In this document: in pieces, positions 1 through 7,610 of the stretch
Layout: each line of letters opens with the position of its first letter
Numbering within the stretch: the first letter of the stretch is position 1
DNA from: an uncultured bacterium
GTDB lineage: Bacteria > Bacteroidota > Bacteroidia > Sphingobacteriales > Sphingobacteriaceae
Direction of reading: 5' to 3'
NCBI GenBank assembly: GCA_903958995.1
Contig: CAJBVG010000066.1
Span: 1-10,502, forward strand
Length of the DNA stretch: 10,502 nt
Program-made: the position numbers and the translations under genes
Notes under the pieces: model-generated
The model's input: only the letters and a program-made list of their open reading frames with translations
Told to the model about the DNA's origin: nothing
The model's database searches: none

Positions 1-1145
1 AAGAAGCACCCCAAGCCGAACTTTTTGTTAATATCGATCAATATTCGAGTAGCTACGAGCAATCATTTATTCGTTCGGGAAATGTTAACATCATCGACTT
101 ACGTTTATTATTAGCCAGTTTTATTGGTGATCAAAAAAGCAAACGTTTGTATAGTCAATATTTTACACGTAATCAGCTTGAAATTCCTGATGACAATCAG
201 AAAGCAGATCAAAGTGTAATTACCTATACAGAAAAAATTCTATCAGGTGTTATTGGTGCGGCATCAGCACGCGTAATTCTTCAATCCATGATGAAAGATG
301 AAGTGGTTAGAATGAATGATGTGGTAAATTTACTGAAAGAGTCACAACAGATATTACAATTAAACAAAGAGCTTAGTAGTAAGTCAACTGAATTGTCTAA
401 AGCTTACGATGCCTTATCGAATGCCAACGTTAAACTTCGTCAAATCGATTTACTAAAAGACGAATTTTTATATACCGTTACACACGAATTAAGAACGCCA
501 CTTACCAGTGTTCGTGCATTCACTGAAATTATGCATGATCATCCGGATATGGATGAAACCAAAAGACAAGAGTTTTTAAAAGTGATGGTTACTGAATTAG
601 AGCGATTGAGCAAACTAATTACTCAAGTGCTTGATTTGGAAAAACTAGAATCAGGTAAGCAGAGCTTACACCTTAGTGAAGTGGATCCTAATGCAACAGC
701 CAAAAGAGTTGTGGATTCGTTCCTGCCAGTTTTTGAATCAGAGTCCCAAGAAATTAGTATCCATTCATCTGTAGATACTAATTTAATGCAAGATGAAGAT
801 TTAATAGAAAGAGTGCTCGTTAACATTATTGGAAATGCAAAAAAATACATTCCAAAAACGAACGGTGTAGTTAAAGTATCAATAACTCAATTCGAAAATT
901 TTATTCAATACGAAATTGAAGATAATGGTCCGGGTATCCCCGAAGAACAACGATTACAGGTGTTCGATAAGTTTTATCAAATTAACCAATCGAAGAAAAA
1001 TAATGTTGGTGGTTCTGGATTAGGATTATCAATTTGTAAGAAGATTGCCGATTTACATAACGGATTTATTCACGTCGATGAAAGTAGTATGGGTGGTGCT
1101 AAATTCATCCTTCAAATACCAATGAAACAAAATGACAATAGCTAA
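1..1145 (+). CDS. Sensor histidine kinase, C-terminal part (probable SSF-STAC-HisKA-HATPase, CrbS/CbrA-like); 5' end outside window
   Basis: The reading frame is open from base 3, so this is the last 380 or so residues of a longer protein; the TTG at 147 is only an internal codon. Residues below count from base 3. The stretch at about 73-97 (SGVIGAASARVILQS) resembles the STAC linker that joins an SLC5/PutP-type transporter to the kinase in CbrA and CrbS. A predicted coiled coil follows at about 116-153. The HisKA H-box has the phosphoacceptor His161 in HELRTP (codon 483-485). The HATPase domain shows an N-box with Asn274 and Asn278, DNGPGI at 307-312 and GGSGLGL at 336-342, so all kinase motifs are intact. 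Downstream it overlaps the receiver gene by 14 nt, then prpE and acs follow. CrbS/CrbR in Vibrio and MxtR/ErdR in Pseudomonas control acetyl-CoA synthetase, so a role in sensing acetate or propionate status is inferred. The kinase call is secure. The transporter half is not visible and is inferred from the STAC-like segment. Confidence 0.9.
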   Translation, partial: EAPQAELFVNIDQYSSSYEQSFIRSGNVNIIDLRLLLASFIGDQKSKRLYSQYFTRNQLEIPDDNQKADQSVITYTEKILSGVIGAASARVILQSMMKDEVVRMNDVVNLLKESQQILQLNKELSSKSTELSKAYDALSNANVKLRQIDLLKDEFLYTVTHELRTPLTSVRAFTEIMHDHPDMDETKRQEFLKVMVTELERLSKLITQVLDLEKLESGKQSLHLSEVDPNATAKRVVDSFLPVFESESQEISIHSSVDTNLMQDEDLIERVLVNIIGNAKKYIPKTNGVVKVSITQFENFIQYEIEDNGPGIPEEQRLQVFDKFYQINQSKKNNVGGSGLGLSICKKIADLHNGFIHVDESSMGGAKFILQIPMKQNDNS

Positions 1146-1503
1146 AAAAATATTAATTGTAGACGATGATCCAAACATACTTTTATCAGTAGAGTTTTTA
1201 TTGGTTAAAAATGGATTTGATGTAATTGTGGCTCGAAATGGTATGGAAGCCATTGAAGCTATTGAAGAATCCGTTCCCGACGTCGTATTGCTAGATATTA
1301 TGATGCCCGATGTAGATGGTTATGTGATATGTGAATTCATTAAAAAAAATGAACGAACGAGGAATGCTAAAGTCATCTTTTTATCTGCAAAAAGTAGAGA
1401 AGCTGACATTAGTTTTGGATATGAGATGGGAGCTGATTTATACATGATAAAACCCTTTTCTACTAGAACATTACTTGAGCAAATTAACATTTTATTGAGT
1501 TAA
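1132..1503 (+). CDS. Receiver-only response regulator paired with the kinase
   Basis: A 123-residue protein that is a complete CheY-like receiver and nothing else. Acidic residues Asp11-Asp13 precede the phosphoacceptor Asp55 in LLDIMMPD. The switch Ser85 lies in FLSAK, and Lys107 in the conserved KPF near the C-terminus. The ATG at 1132 lies inside the last codons of the kinase gene (14-nt overlap in another frame), which implies translational coupling and a cognate pair. There is no helix-turn-helix, GGDEF, HPt or other output domain. CrbR and ErdR, the partners of related kinases in proteobacteria, carry a LuxR-type DNA-binding domain, so this protein must signal by contact with another protein or act as a relay step. 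Its partner is not in the window. prpE starts 20 nt downstream, so it is probably cotranscribed. Confidence 0.9.
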   Translation: MTIAKKILIVDDDPNILLSVEFLLVKNGFDVIVARNGMEAIEAIEESVPDVVLLDIMMPDVDGYVICEFIKKNERTRNAKVIFLSAKSREADISFGYEMGADLYMIKPFSTRTLLEQINILLS

Positions 1504-1523
1504 AATAATACGATTTACGAATC

Positions 1524-3413
1524 ATGAGTTATCAAGAAGAATATACGCGAAGCATTGAAAAACCTAATGAATATTGGGCAGAGCAAGCGAATAGAATACC
1601 TTGGTTTAAAAAACCATCACTAGTATCTTCACATGGAGCAAACAACTATCACGAGTGGTATGCTGATGGTATTTGCAATATGAGTTACATGATGCTCGAT
1701 TATCATATCGAACAAGGTAAAGGTGATAAAATTGCTTTGATTTTCGATTCACCAGTTACTTACACGAAGAAAAAATACACCTATAATGAGTTACTAAAAG
1801 AAGTTTCAGAATTTGCAGGTGTATTAAAATCTAAGAATGTAGAAAAAGGTGATACTGTAATTATATACATGCCAATGATTGCAGAAGCAATTATTGCAAT
1901 GATTGCTTGTACACGTATTGGTGCAATACATTCAGTTGTATTTGGAGGTTTTGCAGCACATGAGCTTGCTGTTCGTATTGATGATGCAAAACCCAAAGCG
2001 TTAATTACAGCGAGTTACGGAATGGAGTTCGATAAAGTTATCCCTTATCTACCATTAGTTGAAGAAGCCTACCATTTAAGTTTTCATCAACCAGAAACCA
2101 CTATACTAGTAAAGCGTGCACAATTTACTGATGTTGCTACGATTGATTATGAAGAATACCATAAACTTACTGTTCATGCAAAGCCAGCAAGTTATGTTGA
2201 AATGAAATCTACGGATCCGTTATACATTATTTATACTTCAGGAACAACAGGTAAACCTAAGGGAATTGTACGAGATACTGGATCTTATGCTGTGGCATTG
2301 CATTATAGTTTAGAAAAAATTTATAATATTTCTGAAGATGACATTTTTTGGGCAGCATCTGATGTGGGTTGGGTTGTAGGGCATTCTTACATTTGTTATG
2401 CACCTTTATTAATGGGATGTACCACTGTTGTGTATGAAGGAAAACCTATCAGAACTCCTGATTCTGGAAGCTTTTGGAGAATGGTAGAAGAATATAAAAT
2501 CAATTTGTTATTCGCAGCTCCTACAGCATTTAGAGCAATTAAAAAAGAAGATTCTGAAGGGCTAGAATTAAATAAATACGATATCTCTTCGTTGAAATAT
2601 GTATTCGTTGCAGGTGAACGTTGTGATCCTGCCACTTATCATTGGATACACGATAAAACAAATGTTCCCGTAATTGATCATTGGTGGCAAACTGAATCGG
2701 GTTGGCCAATGATTGCTAATATGGCAGGTGTTGAGCTGTTCCCTGTAAAACCAGGCTCTTCAAGCAAAGCAGTTTGTGGTTATGATATTCAAGTAGTCAA
2801 TGAAGAAGGTGTGCAACTCCCGCCAAATACAGAAGGATTTATTGCTATTAAATTACCATTGCCTCCAGGTTGCTTAGTCAGTTTATGGAATGAGCACGAT
2901 CGTTTTCTTTCTTCTTATTTAGAAATTATACCAGGATATTATTTTACTGGTGATGGTGGTTATTACGATGATGAAAATTATTTCTACATCATGGGTCGTG
3001 TTGATGATGTGATTAATGTTTCCGGACATCGTTTATCAACTGGTGAGATGGAAGAAATGGTAGCTTCTCATCCTGATATCGCAGAGTGTGCGGTATTAGG
3101 TATTGCAGATGAGTTACGTGGGCAGCGTCCATTAGGATTTTTTGTATTGAAAGATGGACACAATAGAAAGGAATCAGAAGTAGAAGAAGAATTAGTGAAA
3201 CACATCCGAAATCAAATTGGTGCGGTAGCGTATTTTAGAAATGCAATTTTAGTTAATCGATTACCTAAAACACGTTCAGGAAAAATTCTTCGCAAAACTA
3301 TTCGCCAAATTGCCGATGGAGAAACCTTCACAATCCCTTCTACCATTGACGATCCCGCAATATTAGACGAAATCAAGGAAGCACTAATTAGAAGAAACAT
3401 ACTGAGTAATTAG
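1524..3413 (+). CDS. prpE: Propionyl-CoA synthetase (propionate-CoA ligase), AMP-forming
   Basis: A 629-residue ANL-superfamily ligase, close to the 628 or so residues usual for PrpE. It activates propionate with ATP and CoA through a propionyl-adenylate in the cytoplasm. Visible motifs are the P-loop-like YTSGTTGKPKG (237-247), WWQTESGW (387-394; the GW after QTES/T is typical of PrpE, where Acs has GG), TGDGG (475-479), the hinge region GRVDDVINVSGHR (491-503) and the adenylation lysine Lys587 in PKTRSGK. That lysine motif is the known target of reversible acetylation in Acs and PrpE. Against Salmonella Acs, the acyl pocket reads Val284/Val285 for V310/T311, Ala363 for V386 and Trp388 for W414; the smaller Ala363 fits a substrate longer than acetate. 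It follows the receiver gene by 20 nt and precedes acs. Activity on related short acids cannot be excluded. Confidence 0.88.
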   Translation: MSYQEEYTRSIEKPNEYWAEQANRIPWFKKPSLVSSHGANNYHEWYADGICNMSYMMLDYHIEQGKGDKIALIFDSPVTYTKKKYTYNELLKEVSEFAGVLKSKNVEKGDTVIIYMPMIAEAIIAMIACTRIGAIHSVVFGGFAAHELAVRIDDAKPKALITASYGMEFDKVIPYLPLVEEAYHLSFHQPETTILVKRAQFTDVATIDYEEYHKLTVHAKPASYVEMKSTDPLYIIYTSGTTGKPKGIVRDTGSYAVALHYSLEKIYNISEDDIFWAASDVGWVVGHSYICYAPLLMGCTTVVYEGKPIRTPDSGSFWRMVEEYKINLLFAAPTAFRAIKKEDSEGLELNKYDISSLKYVFVAGERCDPATYHWIHDKTNVPVIDHWWQTESGWPMIANMAGVELFPVKPGSSSKAVCGYDIQVVNEEGVQLPPNTEGFIAIKLPLPPGCLVSLWNEHDRFLSSYLEIIPGYYFTGDGGYYDDENYFYIMGRVDDVINVSGHRLSTGEMEEMVASHPDIAECAVLGIADELRGQRPLGFFVLKDGHNRKESEVEEELVKHIRNQIGAVAYFRNAILVNRLPKTRSGKILRKTIRQIADGETFTIPSTIDDPAILDEIKEALIRRNILSN

Positions 3414-3414
3414 C

Positions 3415-3477
3415 GTTCGTCGAAGTGCCTCACTTCGACAAGTAATAAAAAGTCGGAGTGAGGACACTCCGACGAAC
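3415..3477 (+). repeat. REPIN-like element: two inverted hairpin units
   Basis: Unit 1 is a perfect 9-bp stem, GTCGAAGTG (3419-3427) and CACTTCGAC (3431-3439), with loop CCT. Unit 2 is a perfect 9-bp stem, GTCGGAGTG (3452-3460) and CACTCCGAC (3465-3473), with loop AGGA. The units are inverted copies of each other and share an outer 8-bp inverted repeat, GTTCGTCG (3415-3422) with CGACGAAC (3470-3477). A 12-nt A-rich spacer (3440-3451) separates them. The units differ at one stem pair, A3423-T3435 against G3456-C3469, and pairing is kept in each. The whole element could also fold as one hairpin of about 25 bp with a wobble, a mismatch and a bulge. This is the layout of REPINs (paired REP sequences). 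It fills most of the prpE-acs gap and ends 27 nt before the acs start codon. A stem-loop for transcript end or mRNA stability is the alternative; no U-run follows the stems on the + strand. Confidence 0.75.
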
Positions 3478-3478
3478 A

Positions 3479-3502
3479 ATTAACAAATTAACATATTAAC
3501 AA
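3479..3502 (+). repeat. Three tandem 8-mers just before acs
   Basis: ATTAACAA, ATTAACAT and ATTAACAA lie head to tail, two nucleotides before the acs start codon. They occupy the place where a ribosome binding site would be, and no purine-rich Shine-Dalgarno sequence is present. The A-rich, unstructured stretch may serve as the translation initiation region, as is usual in Bacteroidota. It could also be chance in AT-rich DNA, although the exact 8-nt period is notable. Confidence 0.5.
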
Positions 3503-3504
3503 AG

Positions 3505-5415
3505 ATGGATTTTCAAATTAAATCATTAGAAGAGTACCACAAGGTTTACAAACTATCGGTAGATCAACCGGAAGAATTTTGGGGCGATATTGCATCACAA
3601 TTTACGTGGTCGAAAAAATGGAATAAAGTGTTAGATTGGAATTTTAAGGATCCGAAAATCAAATGGTTTGAAGGTGCAAAATTAAATATTACAGAAAACT
3701 GTTTAGATAGACATTTAGCAGAGCGAGGAAATCAACCTGCGATTATATGGGAACCCAATGATCCTTCGGAACATCATCGTGTACTTACGTATCGTCAGTT
3801 ACATCACCAAGTATCCATGTTTGCCAATATGTTAAAACATAATGGGGCAAAGCGTGGCGACCGTATTTGTATATACATGCCAATGGTACCTGAATTAGCG
3901 ATTGCTGTTTTAGCATGCGCTCGAATAGGTGCAATTCATTCGGTTGTATTTGGCGGTTTCTCTGCTCAATCAATTGCTGATCGTATTAAAGATGCGAAGT
4001 GTTCTCATGTAATTACTGCTGATGGTGCTTTCCGTGGCAATAAAGATATTCCGTTGAAATCGGTTATTGATGATGCCTTAATGCAATGCGATTCAGTTAA
4101 AAAAGTAATTGTGCTAACTCGTAATCGTATGCCAGTTTCCATGATTAAAGGGAGAGATGTATGGTGGGAAGATGAAATGAAAAAAGTAGAAACATTACAC
4201 GAGTACGATTGCCCAATAGAAGAAATGGATTCGGAAGATGAATTATTTATTTTATATACATCAGGATCTACAGGAAAACCAAAAGGGGTAGTGCATACTT
4301 GTGGTGGATATATGGTCTATGCTGGATATACGTTCAGTAATGTATTTCAATACCAACCTGGCGAAGTATATTTCTGTACAGCCGACATTGGATGGATTAC
4401 TGGGCATTCATACATCGTATATGGTCCATTATCGCAAGGCGCTACAACCTTAATGTTTGAAGGTGTTCCAACGTATCCAGATGCTGGAAGAATGTGGGAT
4501 ATTGTTGAGAAATTCAAAGTCAATATTTTATATACTGCACCAACAGCAATTCGTTCGTTGATGCAATCAGGGCTAGAATTTGTTAATGGTAAGAATTTAG
4601 ACTCTCTACGTGTATTAGGATCTGTAGGAGAGCCAATCAATGAAGAAGCTTGGCATTGGTTCCATACCAATATTGGCAAAGGTAGATGTCCAATAGTTGA
4701 TACTTGGTGGCAAACAGAAACAGGTGGAATTATGATTTCACCAATTGCAAATGTTACTCCATTAAAACCTGCACATGCTACATTCCCTTTGCCTGGTATA
4801 CAACCAATTTTAGTGGATGAAAATGGTAAAGAAATTATTGGAAATGGTGTAAATGGAAACTTATGCATTAAGTTCCCATGGCCAGGTATGATTCGTACTA
4901 CTTATGGAGATCACGAGCGTTGCCGAACAAATTATTTTGCCACCTATGAGAATTTATATTTCACAGGTGATGGCTGTTTACGAGATGAAGAAGGAAACTA
5001 TAGAATTACTGGTCGTGTAGATGATGTTATTAATGTTTCTGGTCATCGTATTGGAACTGCTGAAGTAGAAAATGCTATCAATGCCCATACAGGTGTGGTA
5101 GAATCTGCCGTTGTGGGTTACCCTCATGAAATTAAAGGACAAGGAATTTATGCATTCGTAATTTGTGAAGAAGAAACAGATGAGGAAGAATTAAGACGCC
5201 GAGATATTGGAATGACCGTTGCTCGTATTATTGGAGCAATTGCTCGCCCAGATAAAATCCAATTTGTACGTGGTGTTCCTAAAACTCGTTCAGGTAAAAT
5301 TATGCGAAGAATTCTCCGCAAAATTGCCGAAGGAGAAACTGAAAATTTAGGTGATATCTCTACATTATTAGACCCATCAGTAGTAGAAGAAATACAAAAC
5401 AGCCGCATTAGCTAA
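3505..5415 (+). CDS. acs: Acetyl-CoA synthetase, AMP-forming
   Basis: A 636-residue ANL ligase, slightly shorter than the usual 650 or so. It makes acetyl-CoA from acetate, ATP and CoA in the cytoplasm, the high-affinity route for acetate use. Motifs in order are YTSGSTGKPKG (251-261), DTWWQTETGG (399-408), TGDG (487-490), GRVDDVINVSGHR (503-515) and the catalytic, acetylatable Lys598 in PKTRSGK. Acetate pocket residues match Salmonella Acs: Ile298/Thr299 for V310/T311, Val374 for V386 and Trp402 for W414. This separates it from the upstream PrpE paralogue, which has Val-Val and Ala at these places. The ATG at 3505 has AACAAAG before it and no Shine-Dalgarno sequence. The 91-nt gap to prpE holds the REPIN-like element and the 8-mers; I see no clear TAnnTTTG promoter there, so it is probably read from upstream, perhaps at a different level from prpE. 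Confidence 0.95.
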   Translation: MDFQIKSLEEYHKVYKLSVDQPEEFWGDIASQFTWSKKWNKVLDWNFKDPKIKWFEGAKLNITENCLDRHLAERGNQPAIIWEPNDPSEHHRVLTYRQLHHQVSMFANMLKHNGAKRGDRICIYMPMVPELAIAVLACARIGAIHSVVFGGFSAQSIADRIKDAKCSHVITADGAFRGNKDIPLKSVIDDALMQCDSVKKVIVLTRNRMPVSMIKGRDVWWEDEMKKVETLHEYDCPIEEMDSEDELFILYTSGSTGKPKGVVHTCGGYMVYAGYTFSNVFQYQPGEVYFCTADIGWITGHSYIVYGPLSQGATTLMFEGVPTYPDAGRMWDIVEKFKVNILYTAPTAIRSLMQSGLEFVNGKNLDSLRVLGSVGEPINEEAWHWFHTNIGKGRCPIVDTWWQTETGGIMISPIANVTPLKPAHATFPLPGIQPILVDENGKEIIGNGVNGNLCIKFPWPGMIRTTYGDHERCRTNYFATYENLYFTGDGCLRDEEGNYRITGRVDDVINVSGHRIGTAEVENAINAHTGVVESAVVGYPHEIKGQGIYAFVICEEETDEEELRRRDIGMTVARIIGAIARPDKIQFVRGVPKTRSGKIMRRILRKIAEGETENLGDISTLLDPSVVEEIQNSRIS

Positions 5416-5460
5416 GACATTATAGACAAGGATGTGTTAATTTTTCATATTTTCGCATAA

Positions 5461-6246
5461 ATGAAACATGAAAAACCAACCATCCTTGTCATAAATGACG
5501 ATGGAATTACCGCTAAAGGCATACAAACCTTAGCCTACCTCATGAAAGAGCTAGGAGAGGTTGTTGTTGTAGCTCCCGATAGTCCTCAATCTGCTATGGG
5601 CCATGCCATCACCATTGCGAAACCTTTACGTTTAGAAGAAATCGATTTATATGAAGGCATCAGATGTTTTCAATGCTCTGGTACGCCAGTAGATTGTGTG
5701 AAATTAGCAGTCAACAAAGTTTTACATAAGAAACCTGATTTATTAGTTTCTGGAATAAACCACGGTTCAAACTCCTCCATCAATGTTATTTATTCTGGAA
5801 CCATGTCTGCAGCAATGGAAGGCGCAATAGAAGGAATTCCTTCAATAGGTTTTTCGTATTGCGATTTTTCAGCAAGTGCAGATTTTAGTCCGGTACAGAA
5901 ATATGTGTTAGCCATCGCAAAGCAAGTATTGAAGAATGGATTGCCAAAAGGTTCTTTACTAAATGTGAATTTCCCATATGTTAATTCAGCAGAAGAAATT
6001 AATGGAATACGTGTATGCCGACAAGCAGTTGCAAAATGGGAAGAAAAGTTCGATGAACGATTAGACCCGCATAAACGCAAATACTATTGGTTAACAGGTG
6101 AGTTTACATTAAACGATCATGGTGAAGATACTGACGAATGGGCGCTTAATAACAAATATGTTTCTGTTGTTCCTGTGCAATTTGATTTTACAGCTTATCA
6201 TACTATCCCTGTGTTAAACAATTGGAATTTCGATCATGAACTTTAA
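5461..6246 (+). CDS. surE: 5'/3'-nucleotidase SurE
   Basis: A 261-residue protein of usual SurE length. SurE is a metal-dependent phosphatase that dephosphorylates nucleoside 5'- and 3'-monophosphates in the cytoplasm and was named for stationary-phase survival. The N-terminal Rossmann-like core has the NDDG motif (12-15) with metal ligands Asp13 and Asp14, Ser44 in APDSPQS and Asn100 in SGINHG. The family segment CSGTPVDCVKLA is at 72-83, and the C-terminal SVVPVQFDFTAY also fits the family. It begins 45 nt after acs and has no purine-rich ribosome binding site. Its last 11 nt overlap the start of the small membrane protein gene, so translation is probably coupled. The gap before it holds a sequence one base off TAnnTTTG (TATTTTCG, 5448-5455) only 5 nt from the ATG and without a -33 box, so its promoter is not settled. 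Confidence 0.95.
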   Translation: MKHEKPTILVINDDGITAKGIQTLAYLMKELGEVVVVAPDSPQSAMGHAITIAKPLRLEEIDLYEGIRCFQCSGTPVDCVKLAVNKVLHKKPDLLVSGINHGSNSSINVIYSGTMSAAMEGAIEGIPSIGFSYCDFSASADFSPVQKYVLAIAKQVLKNGLPKGSLLNVNFPYVNSAEEINGIRVCRQAVAKWEEKFDERLDPHKRKYYWLTGEFTLNDHGEDTDEWALNNKYVSVVPVQFDFTAYHTIPVLNNWNFDHEL

Positions 6247-6502
6247 GATAAAAGATAAATTTTATTTAGGCTTACTTTATGGTACAGCCCTCCCTTTATT
6301 GAGTTATATTTTTGGAGATATGTTGCAAAAAGAATTTGAACACTCTATTCGTCCAAACTTCTTTTATATTTTATGTATAGCCATAAACGTCATTATTTTT
6401 CGTTTTGCTATAAAGGCAGAGAAAGATAATTTAGCTCGTGGAATATTAATGACTACGTTTATTTACGCAATATTGTTCGCTATATTCATTATCAGAAAAT
6501 GA
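6236..6502 (+). CDS. Small three-helix membrane protein between surE and lpxB, function unknown
   Basis: An 88-residue protein I do not recognise as a named family. Three hydrophobic stretches are visible at about 9-27, 41-59 and 70-86. They are separated by charged loops (DMLQKEFEHSIRP and KAEKDNLARG), and the tail is short and basic (IIRK). There is no signal peptide cleavage site, so it is probably an integral inner-membrane protein. The ATG at 6236 overlaps the end of surE by 11 nt, and its stop overlaps the lpxB start in an ATGA (6499-6502), so it sits inside a translationally coupled cluster. Both overlaps and the lack of stops support it being real despite its size. Its position next to lpxB suggests, without proof, a role near lipid A synthesis at the inner membrane. 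Confidence 0.85.
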   Translation: MNFKIKDKFYLGLLYGTALPLLSYIFGDMLQKEFEHSIRPNFFYILCIAINVIIFRFAIKAEKDNLARGILMTTFIYAILFAIFIIRK

Positions 6503-7605
6503 AGTATTACATCATTGCAGGTGAAGCATCAGGTGATTTGCACGGTTCGAACTTAATGGCAGAACTTCTGCAAGTTGATCCCAATGCAGAGTTTAGAATT
6601 TTTGGTGGCGACCGTATGGCTGCACATCCTAAAACTACCTTGGTGAAACATATTTCTGAAATGTCGTTTATGGGTTTTGTAGAAGTGGCTATGAATTTAC
6701 GTGCCATTTCTAAAAATATGAATGATTGTAAAAACGATATTGAACAATACCATCCTGATTTAGTAGTTCTTGTTGATTTTCCTGGATTTAATTTACGAAT
6801 TGCAAAATTTGCAAAATCAATTGGGTTGAAAACCGCTTACTATATTTCTCCAAAAGTTTGGGCATGGAATAAGAAACGAGTTTTCGAAATCAAAAAATAC
6901 ATTGATAAACTTTATACCATATTACCTTTTGAAACAGAGTTTTTTAAGAAGTATGATTATGAAGTAGAATATGTTGGGAATCCTTTAAAAGATGCCATTG
7001 GCGCTTATTCATACGATGCTGATTTTAGAAAAAACAATCATCTTGATGACCGTCCGATATTAGCAATACTACCAGGCAGTAGAAAAATGGAGTTGGATAA
7101 AATCTTACCTAATATGTTGTTGTCTGCAAAAGATTTCAAAAATTATCAAGTTGTAATTGCAGGTGCTTCTAATTTACCAGAGGAATATTATCATAAATTC
7201 GATACCGCTGGCTTTAAAATGATTTTCGGGAAAACCTATGATATATTAGCCAATGCAGAATTAGCTATGGTTACTTCAGGAACAGCAACACTCGAAACAG
7301 CATTGTTTAGCGTGCCTCAAGTAGTTTGTTATCGCGCAAATGCATTGTCGGTAAAAATTGCACGAATGCTAGTTGATATAAAATTCATCTCGCTCGTCAA
7401 TTTAATCATGGATGATAAGGTTGTTACTGAACTTATTCAAGAAGATTGTAGTCCTGAAATGATTTCGAAAGAATTATTGAAAATCGAAAAAGGGAAATCG
7501 GAAAGAGAAGTGATGCTAGCTAAGTATGATGTATTATTGAAAAAAGTAGGAGATGCGGGAGCTTCGGCTCGTGCAGCAAATTCAATGTTTGAATTCATTA
7601 AATAG
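6499..7605 (+). CDS. lpxB: Lipid-A-disaccharide synthase
   Basis: A 368-residue family GT19 glycosyltransferase, about the usual length (E. coli 382). It joins UDP-2,3-diacylglucosamine to lipid X, giving lipid A disaccharide 1-phosphate and UDP on the cytoplasmic side of the inner membrane. The N-terminal IAGEASGDLHG (6-16) is the family signature. Other conserved stretches are VDFPGFNLR (92-100), YYISPKVWAWNKKR (114-127), VEYVGNPL (156-163), ILPGSRKMEL (190-199) and VTSGTATLETAL (258-269), which contribute to the nucleotide-sugar and acceptor sites. The start codon lies in the ATGA overlap with the membrane protein gene, and the SpoIID-domain gene begins 5 nt after its stop. It shows that the organism makes lipid A and has an outer membrane. 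Confidence 0.96.
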   Translation: MKYYIIAGEASGDLHGSNLMAELLQVDPNAEFRIFGGDRMAAHPKTTLVKHISEMSFMGFVEVAMNLRAISKNMNDCKNDIEQYHPDLVVLVDFPGFNLRIAKFAKSIGLKTAYYISPKVWAWNKKRVFEIKKYIDKLYTILPFETEFFKKYDYEVEYVGNPLKDAIGAYSYDADFRKNNHLDDRPILAILPGSRKMELDKILPNMLLSAKDFKNYQVVIAGASNLPEEYYHKFDTAGFKMIFGKTYDILANAELAMVTSGTATLETALFSVPQVVCYRANALSVKIARMLVDIKFISLVNLIMDDKVVTELIQEDCSPEMISKELLKIEKGKSEREVMLAKYDVLLKKVGDAGASARAANSMFEFIK

Positions 7606-7610
7606 AATTC

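Noticed and set aside
147..149. TTG as the start codon of the histidine kinase
   Set aside because: The same frame is open back to base 3 and upstream residues continue in protein-like sequence, so the gene extends beyond the left edge.
3415..3477. CRISPR-like or classical rho-independent terminator reading of the hairpins
   Set aside because: There are only two inverted units with no unique spacers, and no T-run follows either stem on the + strand; only the minus strand shows T's after a stem, and no minus-strand gene is present.
4347..4868. 173-residue open frame on the minus strand
   Set aside because: It lies wholly inside acs, has no recognisable motif, and the + strand frame is a certain gene; it is a shadow frame.
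5448..5455. TATTTTCG as a -7 promoter element for surE
   Set aside because: One mismatch to TAnnTTTG, no -33 box at a fitting distance and only 5 nt to the ATG.
5790..6080. 96-residue minus-strand frame within surE
   Set aside because: Antisense to a gene with full catalytic motifs; no independent support.
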